In this document: piece by piece, positions 35,182 through 45,074 of the stretch
Position numbering within the stretch: the stretch's first letter is position 1
Layout of the letters: the number at the start of each line of letters is the position of its first letter
Assembly: GCA_938015415.1 (NCBI GenBank)
Contig: CALLPK010000029.1
Location: 43,018 to 107,017, forward strand
Reading direction: 5' to 3'
DNA length: 64,000 nt
Source of the DNA: an uncultured Saprospiraceae bacterium
GTDB lineage: Bacteria > Bacteroidota > Bacteroidia > Chitinophagales > Saprospiraceae
Position numbers and translations under genes: made by a program
The notes under the pieces: model-generated
What the model saw: the letters and a program-made list of their open reading frames with translations, nothing else
What the model was told of the DNA's origin: nothing
The model's database searches: none

Positions 35182-37230
35182 ATGGCGTCTAAAAAAAGAA
35201 TCTCTCCGGGCATGCGTGCCGCCGACAATATTCGAATCCTCTCCGCTTCTATGGTCGAACAGGCCAACTCTGGTCATCCCGGTGGTCCGATGGGAGGGGC
35301 TGATTTTGTGCACGTACTCTTTTCTGAATTTATGAACTACGATCCTTCCGATATGAAATGGGAATTACGGGATCGCTTTTTTCTGGATCCGGGACATATG
35401 TCTGCCATGCTTTATAGCGTACAGGCGCTCCTTGGAAACTACAAAATGAATGACCTGAAGAAATTCAGACAGTGGGGTAGCGTCACTCCTGGCCATCCGG
35501 AAATTGATGTAAAACGTGGCATCGAAAATACTTCCGGACCACTTGGTTTAGGTCATGCCTTCGGAATCGGAGCCGCCATTGCTGAACAGTTTCTCGTAGC
35601 TCGTTTTGGTAAAAGAGTAGCACACCAAACTTATATTTACATCTCCGATGGAGGCGTGCAGGAAGAAATCTCACAAGGCGCCGGCCGAATTGCCGGACAC
35701 TTGGGACTGGGCGGAATTGTCATGTTTTATGATGCCAATGATATTCAGCTTTCTACGGAAGTAGATGTGGTAACGGGTGAAGATACCGCTAAAAAATACG
35801 AAGCCTGGGGCTGGCACGTAACCACCATTGATGGTAACGACCACGACCAAATTCGCAAAGCGATCAAAGAAGGAAAAGCAGAGACAGGTCGTCCTACCCT
35901 CATCATTGGAAAAACAAAAATGGGGAAAGGCGTTCGTAGTGATGATAACGAATTGTACGAGGGGGAAGTAGAACTCCACGGAAAACCACTTGGTAAGTCA
36001 AAAGCTTCTTACGAACTAACCATCGAAGGCCTCGGTGGTGATCCAAAGAAACCTTTTCAGATATTTCCGGAAGTAGCTAAACTTTACGAGAAATCCATCG
36101 CCGCTAAAAAACGCAAAGCTGCCAAACGCAAAGCGTCCTTTAAAGCCTGGATGGCCAAGGACAAAAAGAAAGGAAAAATGTTCCGTGATTTCTTTGCGCA
36201 AAAAGCACCAAAGGTCGACTGGGTATCCATCGAACAAAAACCTAATCCGGCAACCCGGGATGCATCCGGTGCGGTACTCGCTCATCTGGCGGAAACGGTT
36301 CCCAATATGATCGTAGCCTCCGCCGATTTGGCGAACAGTGATAAAACAGATAATTTTTTAAAGAAAACGAAGCCATTCCAAAAAGGGGATTTCTCCGGCG
36401 CATTTTTGCAAGCGGGTGTTTCTGAATTAACGATGGCGGCGCTCTCCATCGGGATGTCGCTCCACGGAGGAGTCATTCCCGCCTGTGCTACTTTTTTCGC
36501 ATTCTCTGATTATATGAAACCTGCGATTCGGGTAGCGGCGCTCATGGAAGTCAACGTGATTTTTATTTGGACGCACGATGCGTTCCGTGTAGGTGAGGAT
36601 GGACCGACCCATCAGCCGGTAGAACAGGAAGCACAGATTCGTTTGCTGGAACAGTTGAAAAATCATAGCGGTAAAAACAGTTTTGTCGCTTTCCGTCCGG
36701 GAGATGCTGACGAAACAACCGTAGCCTGGAAACTTTGTATGGAAGATTTTCATCGCCCGACTGGCCTGATCCTTTCCCGTCAGGGAGTCAAGGATATTCC
36801 GGCTATGGGACGAGGCAGTCGCTTTAAGCAAGCCGAAAAAACAGCAAAAGGTGCTTACATCGTGCACGACTGTAAAGGAACCCCTAAAGTTATTTTAGTG
36901 GGTAATGGATCAGAAGTAGCGACCTTACTGGAAGGTGCGGCACTGTTGGAAAAAGACAAGATCAAAGTACGGGTAGTTTCTGCTCCAAGTGAAGGATTAT
37001 TTAGAAATCAAACAGCTAAATACCAAGAATCTGTTTTACCCGCCAAGGTAGCCAAGTACGGTTTGACGGCAGGACTTCCGGTTAATTTGCTGGGCCTCGT
37101 TGGAACAGATGGAACGGTGCACGGTTTGGATCACTTCGGTTACTCGGCGCCTTATACGGTACTGGATGAGAAATTCGGATTTACCGGAAAGAATGTCTAT
37201 CAGGATGTGAAGAAGATGTTGAAAAAGTAA
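35182..37230 (+). CDS. tkt: Transketolase
   Basis: The protein has 682 residues, a full single-chain transketolase. The N-terminal QANSGHPGGPMGGADFVHVL and DPGHMSAMLYS carry the phosphate- and TPP-contacting residues. SDGGVQEEISQGAGRIAGHL is the TPP/Mg motif (GDG variant 'SDGG'), and the C-terminal half has IFIWTHDAFRVGEDGPTHQP. It exchanges two-carbon units between sugar phosphates in the non-oxidative pentose phosphate pathway, using TPP and Mg2+. It is preceded by a probable -7 box and followed by a terminator-like hairpin, so it appears monocistronic. Confidence 0.96.
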   Translation: MASKKRISPGMRAADNIRILSASMVEQANSGHPGGPMGGADFVHVLFSEFMNYDPSDMKWELRDRFFLDPGHMSAMLYSVQALLGNYKMNDLKKFRQWGSVTPGHPEIDVKRGIENTSGPLGLGHAFGIGAAIAEQFLVARFGKRVAHQTYIYISDGGVQEEISQGAGRIAGHLGLGGIVMFYDANDIQLSTEVDVVTGEDTAKKYEAWGWHVTTIDGNDHDQIRKAIKEGKAETGRPTLIIGKTKMGKGVRSDDNELYEGEVELHGKPLGKSKASYELTIEGLGGDPKKPFQIFPEVAKLYEKSIAAKKRKAAKRKASFKAWMAKDKKKGKMFRDFFAQKAPKVDWVSIEQKPNPATRDASGAVLAHLAETVPNMIVASADLANSDKTDNFLKKTKPFQKGDFSGAFLQAGVSELTMAALSIGMSLHGGVIPACATFFAFSDYMKPAIRVAALMEVNVIFIWTHDAFRVGEDGPTHQPVEQEAQIRLLEQLKNHSGKNSFVAFRPGDADETTVAWKLCMEDFHRPTGLILSRQGVKDIPAMGRGSRFKQAEKTAKGAYIVHDCKGTPKVILVGNGSEVATLLEGAALLEKDKIKVRVVSAPSEGLFRNQTAKYQESVLPAKVAKYGLTAGLPVNLLGLVGTDGTVHGLDHFGYSAPYTVLDEKFGFTGKNVYQDVKKMLKK

Positions 37231-37257
37231 GAGAAATATGTTCTTAGAAAATAAAAA

Positions 37258-37295
37258 TTCCGAATTCAGGCAGTGGCTTGGGTTCGGACTTTTTT
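37258..37295 (+). terminator. Terminator-like hairpin after transketolase
   Basis: TTCCGAATTC and GGTTCGGA form a short stem around CAGTGGCTTGG, followed by CTTTTTTG. It closely resembles the hairpin at 40600-40632 (shared CAGTGGYTTGGGTTC), so the gene at 37402 lies between two related terminators. Confidence 0.6.
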
Positions 37296-37401
37296 GTTTA
37301 GTAGTTTACATTTATTCAATAAAATTAAGTAAGGATACAAGGTTTATTTACATTAGTGTGAATATTATTTGTTTAGATGAATATCTTTAATCACTTACCT
37401 T

Positions 37402-40400
37402 ATGAAAAAAGTAATTCTTTTCTTACTGCTCCCTTTATTTGGTTTTAGCCAATTCAACTTTGAAGAAATTATTGTACCCGATGATTTTAGTCTTGGCGCT
37501 GTGATGCAATCACCTACAGGTGAGTATTTTGTTCAGTCGGTTAATGATCGAGACCATGTTTATACTTCGATTAATGGTTCGGATTGGATTCAGGAATCTC
37601 TTCCTGAAAGTGTGAATCTTGATGATATGGATTTTTATACCGACGGGACACCGGTTATTCGACCTAATTATGGTGAACATATGATTCGTAGGGCGGGCAT
37701 TTGGTTACCCTTTCAGGTTTCCCCCGTCGAAGCAGATAATTGTGGCGTTTCTGTTGTCAGAAATGATACTTTGTTTGTATATCATAATAGAAAATTTGGT
37801 TATAGTTTGAATTATGGTGTCACTTTTACGATTGATTTTGAAGTAAACGAATTTCTCAGTGAGTATAATTCAAAACTCTGGAGATATGATTCGTACTATG
37901 TACTAAAGAATGGATCAGACAATATTATTATTTTTGATAACCAGGGGCAGGAATTGTCAAACCATAGTATTTCTTTTTTTACTGATAAGGTAATAAGTAG
38001 TGATTGTGGTGAAATTATATTCTTAGATTATAATACCTACATCTCATTTAGAACAGAAGGGCTAACTGTTGAAGAGGGGCCAATAGAAGATATTTTTACA
38101 AATTATAGCGCAATTGGAGGTATTCAAAGTCAGGGGAATAATTACTATTATCAGCAGGATAGTATTATTTATCGGTCATCCGGTTGTAATTTTGATTGGC
38201 AACCTCTGACTTCGCATCCTGAATTGTCTTCTGATCGTGATTTTTGGGTAACGCCACAGAATAATATTTTTTTCTATACCTATAGTGATGACTATTTTTG
38301 GGAATGGAAAAATGCTACTAATGAATGGAGACAAGTAGAGATTAACATTTCTTTTGCCAATATTGTAGGTGTTTCTGAATCGATTAACAACCAACAATTC
38401 TCATTGACGCCTAATAATTTGTTTTATAAAAAAAGCAATGAATTAGATTGGAACGATGTATCCAGTCTTGGAGAGTCTTCTTATTATTCTGCTGCCTATT
38501 CACCCGAAGGTACCCTTTATGTTTTGAGAGATAGTGTTTTAGAATATTCTAATAATGATGGTGCCAGCTTTACTAATATCGAAGTGCCGGACCAGTGGTT
38601 TAACATTGAGCAGTATAAATTGCATATTCCAGGGGAAGGAGTAATTTTCATGCAAGGGACTACACAGGCTTTCTATTCTTCTAACAATGGAGGTGAATGG
38701 TTTATATTCAATGGAATTTTAGAATCTAAATTAGATGTTAAGTTAGTTGATAATTCATTATTGTTTGTAAATGTAGATATTGCTACTGGTGTTGTTAAAA
38801 TTGATTTAAGCACCAATGATTCAAGTATCGAAGAACTTTTTCCTTTCTTTGGATTCGACCTTTCTTTAAATGCTACTGTTCAGGATGACGGGACGATTTA
38901 TATTTATAGTATGCAGGATGAGGGGAGTGATGGTCCAGGATTATACAGTTTTCAGTTTGGAGAGGTTCCAATATTTCTGGGAGCATATCCCGAATTGGCG
39001 TCTTTTGAACTACGATCTCTTCCTAATGGCGACCTTCTGGCTGTGGGACAGGATCGCTTCTATGTATTGGACGGAATTGATCTGATCGAATATTCTTATA
39101 GTGGAATTCCTGAAAGTATCACCGGATATAAAGAATTTTATCTTTCTGAGAATTACCATCTTTTTGTCGTCACTGGCCGAAACCAAATATTTCGCTCCGC
39201 TCAGCGACTGTATAATCCGTTATTTGTTACCGGTTCCATATTGAATGATGTCAATCAGGATTGTGAATTGGATAGTACAGACACTGCATTAAATTTTTGG
39301 CAAGTAAAAATTGAAAATGATGATTATTTTAAAATAAGTACTATCCGTCCAAACCTTAAATATAAATTCTTTGTACCAGAAGGAAGCTACACCGTCAGTA
39401 CCCAGCCGATTGACACCAACTGGGATCTCTGCGAAATGAGCTACGAAGTGACCGTCGAGGAAACAAACTCAACTATTCAACAGGATTTTAACGCTTTTGG
39501 TGTGGCAGAATGTGCAGAGCTTACCCTCGATTTTTCCACGCCCAGATTACGTCGTTGCTTCGATAATTACTACCGGGTGCGGGTACGAAATTCTGGGCCA
39601 CAAGCGAGTGAAAATATTTCTTTATTCGTCAGTCTTGATCCGTTTTTTACTTTTAGTTCTGCTTCAATTCCTATCGCAGGATTCAATGGCCAAATACTGG
39701 AATTTGATTTGGGTACACTCGCACTCAATGAAGAAATCTATTTTACTATCTATTTTACATTATCCTGTGAGGCCGAGCTCGGTGCCGAGCATTGTATGGA
39801 AGGCAACATCGTGGCGGGTAATGTCTGTTCGAATGTTGAATCTACTTACGTAGAATGTCAAGAAAATATTGGTTCTTTTGATCCGAATGATAAAAGAACT
39901 TTTAACGCAGCGGGAAAAGAAATTTCAATTGTAGATAAGGACGAATATATCTATTACCATATCCGTTTTCAAAATACGGGAACAGACACTGCATTCACCG
40001 TTAGAGTAGTGGATACTCTTTCCCCAATCTTAGATTTGAATACCTTAGAAATGTTGAGTGCTAGTCATAATTATTCTTATGAAGTAAATGATGGGCCAAT
40101 GTTGGAAGTGCTTTTCGATGATATCTTATTACCGGACAGTACCACAAATGAAACCGCCTCTAATGGTTATTTTAAATTTAGAATTAAACCGCTCGCCAGT
40201 TATGATTATGGAACGAGTATTCTAAATCAGGCTGATATATACTTTGATTTTAACGATCCAATTATTACCAATCAAGTAATTACTACCATTGAAGAAACCG
40301 TCAACGTTACATCGCTCTCAGATACCGGAAGTTTTTCCATATTTCCAAATCCATCGTATAAAATCTTAAATATCAAAATGGAAGATGATAACGCTAACCA

Positions 40401-40569
40401 GTTCCGTACTTTAGAGTTTTATAATCAGTTAGGACAAAAGGTACTGGATTCGAATATTACTTCAAATACCGCTACGGTAGATGTGGCAAAATTATGGTCG
40501 GGCCTTTATTATGTAGTTTTGAAAAAGAATAGCGTTATTTTAGGAACCAAACGGTTCCTGAAGATGTAA
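37402..40569 (+). CDS. Large secreted protein with T9SS type A sorting domain
   Basis: The protein has 1055 residues. A signal peptide (about 1-16, ending GFSQ) precedes an extended beta-rich region of repeated 'YTSINGSDW'-like and 'SNNGGEW'-like strands that look like BNR/sortilin-type propeller repeats. Then come a DUF11/CARDB-like region (NPNDKRTFNAAGK-like FDPNDKRTFNAAG, NTGTDTAFTVRVVDTLSP, YFDFNDPIITNQV) and a C-terminal sorting domain (FSIFPNPSYKILNIK to GTKRFLKM). It is probably exported across the outer membrane by T9SS and attached to the surface after cleavage. No catalytic motif is evident. The gene is alone between two hairpins. Confidence 0.85.
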   Translation: MKKVILFLLLPLFGFSQFNFEEIIVPDDFSLGAVMQSPTGEYFVQSVNDRDHVYTSINGSDWIQESLPESVNLDDMDFYTDGTPVIRPNYGEHMIRRAGIWLPFQVSPVEADNCGVSVVRNDTLFVYHNRKFGYSLNYGVTFTIDFEVNEFLSEYNSKLWRYDSYYVLKNGSDNIIIFDNQGQELSNHSISFFTDKVISSDCGEIIFLDYNTYISFRTEGLTVEEGPIEDIFTNYSAIGGIQSQGNNYYYQQDSIIYRSSGCNFDWQPLTSHPELSSDRDFWVTPQNNIFFYTYSDDYFWEWKNATNEWRQVEINISFANIVGVSESINNQQFSLTPNNLFYKKSNELDWNDVSSLGESSYYSAAYSPEGTLYVLRDSVLEYSNNDGASFTNIEVPDQWFNIEQYKLHIPGEGVIFMQGTTQAFYSSNNGGEWFIFNGILESKLDVKLVDNSLLFVNVDIATGVVKIDLSTNDSSIEELFPFFGFDLSLNATVQDDGTIYIYSMQDEGSDGPGLYSFQFGEVPIFLGAYPELASFELRSLPNGDLLAVGQDRFYVLDGIDLIEYSYSGIPESITGYKEFYLSENYHLFVVTGRNQIFRSAQRLYNPLFVTGSILNDVNQDCELDSTDTALNFWQVKIENDDYFKISTIRPNLKYKFFVPEGSYTVSTQPIDTNWDLCEMSYEVTVEETNSTIQQDFNAFGVAECAELTLDFSTPRLRRCFDNYYRVRVRNSGPQASENISLFVSLDPFFTFSSASIPIAGFNGQILEFDLGTLALNEEIYFTIYFTLSCEAELGAEHCMEGNIVAGNVCSNVESTYVECQENIGSFDPNDKRTFNAAGKEISIVDKDEYIYYHIRFQNTGTDTAFTVRVVDTLSPILDLNTLEMLSASHNYSYEVNDGPMLEVLFDDILLPDSTTNETASNGYFKFRIKPLASYDYGTSILNQADIYFDFNDPIITNQVITTIEETVNVTSLSDTGSFSIFPNPSYKILNIKMEDDNANQFRTLEFYNQLGQKVLDSNITSNTATVDVAKLWSGLYYVVLKKNSVILGTKRFLKM

Positions 40570-40599
40570 TTTTTTTGAATCATTTCAGGTGAAATTCTT

Positions 40600-40632
40600 A
40601 ATTCGAACAGTGGTTTGGGTTCCGAATTTTTT
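40600..40632 (+). terminator. Terminator-like hairpin after the T9SS cargo gene
   Basis: AATTCGAAC and GTTCCGAATT pair around AGTGGTTTGG, followed by six T. Its core is nearly the same as the hairpin at 37258. It lies about 30 bp after the stop at 40569. Confidence 0.65.
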
Positions 40633-40724
40633 CGATAGAATCAAAACAAAAAGTAAAAATAATACTGCAAGGAAGGGAAGAAAAAAGTTGACGCATTTAA
40701 ACACCAAAAGTCAGATGGCACAAC

Positions 40725-40766
40725 GACTTAGCCGCAACCATTGTGCTTCATTTTTAGACAACTTCA
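40725..40766. repeat. Partial copy of the second MITE-like subfamily
   Basis: GACTTAGCCGCAACCATTGT, then GCTTCATTTTTAGACAACTTCA, matches the right half of the element at 56994-57102. No left end is seen. The gap 40767-41116 is AT-rich and I see nothing else in it. Confidence 0.6.
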
Positions 40767-41116
40767 ACGCTAATTAAACATTATTTAAATTCCGGAAATA
40801 CCAGCGTACAACCGCTCCTGTCTTGATAATCAACACGTTAAATCTTTCCAGTAGCATTTTAAATTTCTCCAGTAATAACATTGGGCCAAATTTTAATCAA
40901 AACCATTCAATGATTTCTCCGTCTAAAGGTAGGAGAAACAGATTAAAATACGGCATTGTTCATATTAACTTAATGTTAATTCTGAGTATTTAATTTATAC
41001 TTATGTAAAAATGGCTCATTTTCAGATTTATACTGGTTGATTAGCTAATTAGTAGTCCACACGAATGAAGAGTACTAATTAACCAATTAACCCAATCAAC
41101 TCCTTCACAATTAAAA

Positions 41117-41209
41117 AACACTAATCCGCATATCCACCAATCCACCAATCCGCACATCAAAAAATCCACCAATCCACCAATCCACCAATCCGCCAATCCG
41201 CACATCCAA
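41117..41209 (+). repeat. 8-bp-period array, longest copy (about eleven units)
   Basis: Units such as AATCCGCA, TATCCACC, AATCCACC, AATCCACC, AATCCGCA, CATCAAAA, AATCCACC (three in a row), AATCCGCC, AATCCGCA, CATCCAAT follow one another. The array ends exactly at the pyc stop codon (41210-41212). The period is 8, so unit gain or loss shifts frame. Confidence 0.85.
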
Positions 41210-44200
41210 TTACTCCACCTTCAACACCGCATCATCCGCTTCCACGATCGTCTTTTCCGTCAAATACACCCCCGTTACCTGGCCAGCCCGTGGCGAGGTA
41301 ATCGTACTCTCCATCTTCATTGCCTCCACGATAAATAACGGCGTGTTGACCTTGACAAAGTCTCCTTTTTTAACCAGAATCTTGGATAAATTTCCTTGCA
41401 GCGAAGCGCCAATGTGGCGTTCGTGTTCTACCTTTTTATGCGCTGCTACCAGTGATTTTACGGATTCATCTTTCAGAACGATCGAACGCGTTTGACCATT
41501 TAATTTAAATAAAACAATTCGCATTCCCGTTTCGTCCGGCTCACTCATGTTGAGTAATTGTACCAAAATTCTTTTTCCTTTGTCGATTTCAATTAAAATT
41601 TCTTCGTTGGGCTTTAATCCATAAAAGAAGGCTTCCGTCGGAATCGTTCGCACCGTACCAAAGTCCTCGTAATGTTTTTGATACTGCGTAAATACCGCCG
41701 GATAAAGTTGGTAAGAAAGGAAATCCTTAAAATCTACAAACCGTCCGAACTTTCGTTTAAAGGCCTTAAATTCTTTATCAAAATTAATGGGCTCCAAATG
41801 CGCATTGGGTTTGTTTTTATAGGGCTTCTCATCCTTTAAAATCAACGCTTGCAGTTTCTTGGGAAAGCCGCCTTTGACCTGTCCCAAATCTCCCCGCATC
41901 AGATTTTTTATACTATCCGGAAAAGAAAGCGAAGCACCTCGTTTCAGAATATCTTCTTTCGTCAATCCATTGGCTGTCATAAACATCGCCATATCTCCCA
42001 CGACTTTAGAAGAAGGGGTTACCTTGACAATACCACCGAGCAGATCATTGACAATCTGATAATTTTCTTTGATGGTTTCAAACTGATTTTCGAGTCCGAG
42101 TCCACGTGCTTGTGGCCGTAAATTCGAATATTGTCCTCCCGGAATTTCGTGCTCGTACACCTCGGCGGTTCCGGCTTTGAGTTCAGTTTCAAACGGATAA
42201 TAATAATCTCTCGTAGCTTCCCAATAATTGGAATACTCGTTGAGCGAAGTCAAATCAATTGGATGCGACCGTTTGCTGTTTTCCAGCATCGCTACGACGG
42301 AATTAAAGTTGGGCTGTGAAGTTAATCCGGACATTGAACTCAGCGCTACGTCGATCACATCTACCCCAGCTTCCACCGCGCGCAGATAAGTCGCCGACTG
42401 AATCGAGGAGGTATCGTGCGTATGTAAATGCAACGGCAGATTGGTTTCTGACTTCAAAGCTTTGATGAGTAGGGTAGCGGCGTCGGGCTTCAAGAGTCCC
42501 GCCATATCCTTGATGCCGATGATGTGTGCTCCGGCATTTTCCAATTGTTTGGCTAAAGTGATATAATATTTTAAATCAAATTTCTTATTCCGGGGATTCA
42601 TCACATCGTCCGTATAACAGATACATGCTTCGGCAATAGAGTTGGTTCTTTTACGGACCGTCTTAATACTCGTCTCCATGGCTTTGACCCAGTTGAGCGA
42701 ATCAAAAATTCTGAAAACATCAATACCTGTTTCAGCACTTGTCTCAATAAATTGCTCAATCAAATTATCCGGATAAGCTTTATACCCCACACCATTAGAT
42801 CCACGCAACAACATTTGTAGCAAGACATTCGGCATCGCCGCGCGCAACATTTCCAGTCGCTTCCACGGACATTCTTTTAAAAATCGGAGCGAGACATCGA
42901 AAGTTGCACCTCCCCAAACTTCCATCGAAAATAAGTCAGGTCCGTGTTTACGCGCGTAACTTTCTGCCACGTTAAGCATATCCAGCGAACGAACCCGAGT
43001 AGCGAGCAGTGACTGGTGGGCATCCCGGAAAGTGGTATCGGTATAATGAATCTTTTTTTCTTTTTTAAGCCATTCGGCAAATTTCTGGGGACCTAATTTA
43101 TCAAGTTTTTGTTTGGTTCCGTCCGGAATTTTTTCTTGTGGATCAAAGGCGGGGACGATTGGATCCCGGAATCGTTTATTAGGATTTATATATTTTACAT
43201 CTTTATGACCATTCACAATTATATCAGCAAGGTACCGTAAGGTTTTGGTACCCCGATCTCGGGAGCGAGGCGCCACCAACAGTTTTGGATGGTCTTTAAT
43301 AAAGGATACGGTGGCCTTTCCATCTTTAAAGGTATCATTCTCCAGCAAATTAATTAAAAAACCAATATTCGTTTTTACTCCACGTACCCGAAACTCCGTT
43401 AATGCCCGTCGTAATCTTTCGGCAGCACCTTGTTGTGTTCGTCCCCAGGCGGTTACTTTTACCAGTAAACTATCAAAAAACGGCGAGATCACCGATCCCT
43501 GATAAGCACTACCTGCGTCCAGTCGAATCCCAAATCCACCCGCACTCCGGTAGGCGATCACAGTTCCATAATCCGGTTTAAAACCCATCGAAGGATCTTC
43601 GGTAGTGACCCGGCACTGAATCGCAAAACCTTCACAAGTGATGTCTTCCTGACTGCGGATAAAAATAGTTTTATGGGATAATTCGTAGCCCATCGCAATT
43701 AAAATCTGACTACGAACGATATCAATTCCTGTCACCTCTTCCGTGATCGTATGCTCCACCTGAATCCGGGGATTGACTTCAATAAAATAAATATTTTCTT
43801 CTTTGTCTACCAAAAATTCGACCGTCCCCGCGTGTGTGTAGCCTACGTGGCGGGTGATACGGAGCGCGTACTCATAGAGCGCATCCTTGGTTGCCTGAGA
43901 TAGGCCAAGCGCAGGAGCGACCTCCACTACCTTTTGAAAACGTCGTTGTACCGAACAATCCCGTTCGAATAAATGAACAATATTTCCGTATTTATCTCCC
44001 AGAATTTGTACTTCAATGTGTTTCGGGTTCTCAATATATTTTTCCAAAAATATGGTACCATTACCAAAAGCTGTCAATGCCTCACCGCTTGCTTCGTGGG
44101 CTTCGATGAGTAATTCTTCCGCGTTGCGGACCACCCGCATCCCGCGGCCACCCCCACCGTCGACGGCCTTCACCATCACTGGAAAACCAATTCGCTCGGC

Positions 44201-44662
44201 TTCGGACATAATGATTTTGTCGTTGGTCAGCGCTTTATTACTATCTTCAATGATTGGCACCTTGGCCGCTTTCGCAATTTTTTTAGCCGCTACTTTATCT
44301 CCGAGTCTTTCCATCACTTCCGCCTCTGGTCCAATAAAGACGATGCCCGCTGCTTTGCATTTTCGGGCGAAGTTGACATTTTCTGATAAAAAACCGTAAC
44401 CCGGATGGATAGCTTCCACGCCGTTTTCTTTGGCTACCTTGATAATCTCATCAACATTCAGATACGGCTTGAGTGGTTCGTCGTTGGGACCGACCTGATA
44501 CGCCTCGTCCGCTTTGTAGCGGTGTAGTGAATAACGATCCTCGTAAGTATAGATGGCGACGGTGGTAAGTCTTAATTCGGAAGCCGCCCGTAAAACTCGA
44601 ATGGCAATTTCGCCTCGGTTGGCCACCATGATTTTCTTAAAACGTTTGTGTTGGTATTTCAT
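41210..44662 (-). CDS. pyc: Pyruvate carboxylase
   Basis: The 1150-residue single chain is typical of pyc. Domain order is biotin carboxylase (KIMVANRGEIAIRVLRAA at the start, GGGGRGMR ATP-grasp loop, EVNPRIQVEHT), carboxyltransferase (TDTTFRDAHQSLLATR near residue 525, then EVWGGATFD), and the biotinyl carrier domain with FIVEAMKMES, biotinylated Lys1116. It makes oxaloacetate from pyruvate and bicarbonate with ATP, replenishing the TCA cycle. The gene is alone. A candidate operator (44694) overlaps the predicted transcription start, and an 8-bp array touches its stop. Confidence 0.97.
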   Translation of the reverse strand: MKYQHKRFKKIMVANRGEIAIRVLRAASELRLTTVAIYTYEDRYSLHRYKADEAYQVGPNDEPLKPYLNVDEIIKVAKENGVEAIHPGYGFLSENVNFARKCKAAGIVFIGPEAEVMERLGDKVAAKKIAKAAKVPIIEDSNKALTNDKIIMSEAERIGFPVMVKAVDGGGGRGMRVVRNAEELLIEAHEASGEALTAFGNGTIFLEKYIENPKHIEVQILGDKYGNIVHLFERDCSVQRRFQKVVEVAPALGLSQATKDALYEYALRITRHVGYTHAGTVEFLVDKEENIYFIEVNPRIQVEHTITEEVTGIDIVRSQILIAMGYELSHKTIFIRSQEDITCEGFAIQCRVTTEDPSMGFKPDYGTVIAYRSAGGFGIRLDAGSAYQGSVISPFFDSLLVKVTAWGRTQQGAAERLRRALTEFRVRGVKTNIGFLINLLENDTFKDGKATVSFIKDHPKLLVAPRSRDRGTKTLRYLADIIVNGHKDVKYINPNKRFRDPIVPAFDPQEKIPDGTKQKLDKLGPQKFAEWLKKEKKIHYTDTTFRDAHQSLLATRVRSLDMLNVAESYARKHGPDLFSMEVWGGATFDVSLRFLKECPWKRLEMLRAAMPNVLLQMLLRGSNGVGYKAYPDNLIEQFIETSAETGIDVFRIFDSLNWVKAMETSIKTVRKRTNSIAEACICYTDDVMNPRNKKFDLKYYITLAKQLENAGAHIIGIKDMAGLLKPDAATLLIKALKSETNLPLHLHTHDTSSIQSATYLRAVEAGVDVIDVALSSMSGLTSQPNFNSVVAMLENSKRSHPIDLTSLNEYSNYWEATRDYYYPFETELKAGTAEVYEHEIPGGQYSNLRPQARGLGLENQFETIKENYQIVNDLLGGIVKVTPSSKVVGDMAMFMTANGLTKEDILKRGASLSFPDSIKNLMRGDLGQVKGGFPKKLQALILKDEKPYKNKPNAHLEPINFDKEFKAFKRKFGRFVDFKDFLSYQLYPAVFTQYQKHYEDFGTVRTIPTEAFFYGLKPNEEILIEIDKGKRILVQLLNMSEPDETGMRIVLFKLNGQTRSIVLKDESVKSLVAAHKKVEHERHIGASLQGNLSKILVKKGDFVKVNTPLFIVEAMKMESTITSPRAGQVTGVYLTEKTIVEADDAVLKVE

Positions 44663-44693
44663 AAATTTCTACTTTTTTGTGCTAAATAACTTT

Positions 44694-44713
44694 CTAGTAC
44701 GATACTGTACTAG
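44694..44713. promoter_or_regulatory. Perfect inverted repeat CTAGTAC-N6-GTACTAG upstream of pyc
   Basis: The 20-bp palindrome lies 32-51 bp before the pyc ATG and directly downstream of the predicted -7 box, where a bound repressor would block transcription. No regulator gene is adjacent, so the ligand is unknown. Confidence 0.5.
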
Positions 44714-44718
44714 TACAA

Positions 44719-44726
44719 CAAATCTA
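44719..44726 (-). promoter_or_regulatory. Bacteroidota -7 box (TAGATTTG) for pyc
   Basis: On the minus strand TAGATTTG fits TANNTTTG, about 57 bp before the pyc start codon. The -33 element is not clear. The gap 44727-45074 otherwise holds only dispersed repeat F and AT-rich sequence. Confidence 0.5.
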
Positions 44727-44996
44727 TCGTACATAGCCCGTTATCACAGGGGAGGATACATTAAAATATAGTTAATTTGGTAAGGGAAATAAGCAGGTAT
44801 GCTTATTGGGGGCTAAAATAAAGAAATATTTTTAGAATGGTAGTAACTGATTGGATTGTTTTACGATGGTAGAAGTTTTTTACTAAATTTTTTAAATTAT
44901 TAAAACTAGATTCTCTGGCTTTGGTAAACGTCATAAAGAATTTTAAGGAAAAGGAGGTGTAAGATTCAACTAAGTGATCCCAATGTGAAATAGCTT

Positions 44997-45043
44997 CCCA
45001 TCCAATTTTGCGGTGCTCTCCTTTATCGGGATCAGTCGGTTAT
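44997..45043. repeat. Dispersed repeat F, shorter copy
   Basis: The segment CCCATCCAATTTTGCGGTGC, then CTCCTTTATCGGGATCAGTC, matches the copy at 34413-34491 without its internal hairpin insert. It ends about 30 bp before the start of the next gene. Confidence 0.6.
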
Positions 45044-45074
45044 CTGCGCGACAAAAAACCAGAATAATTACGCT

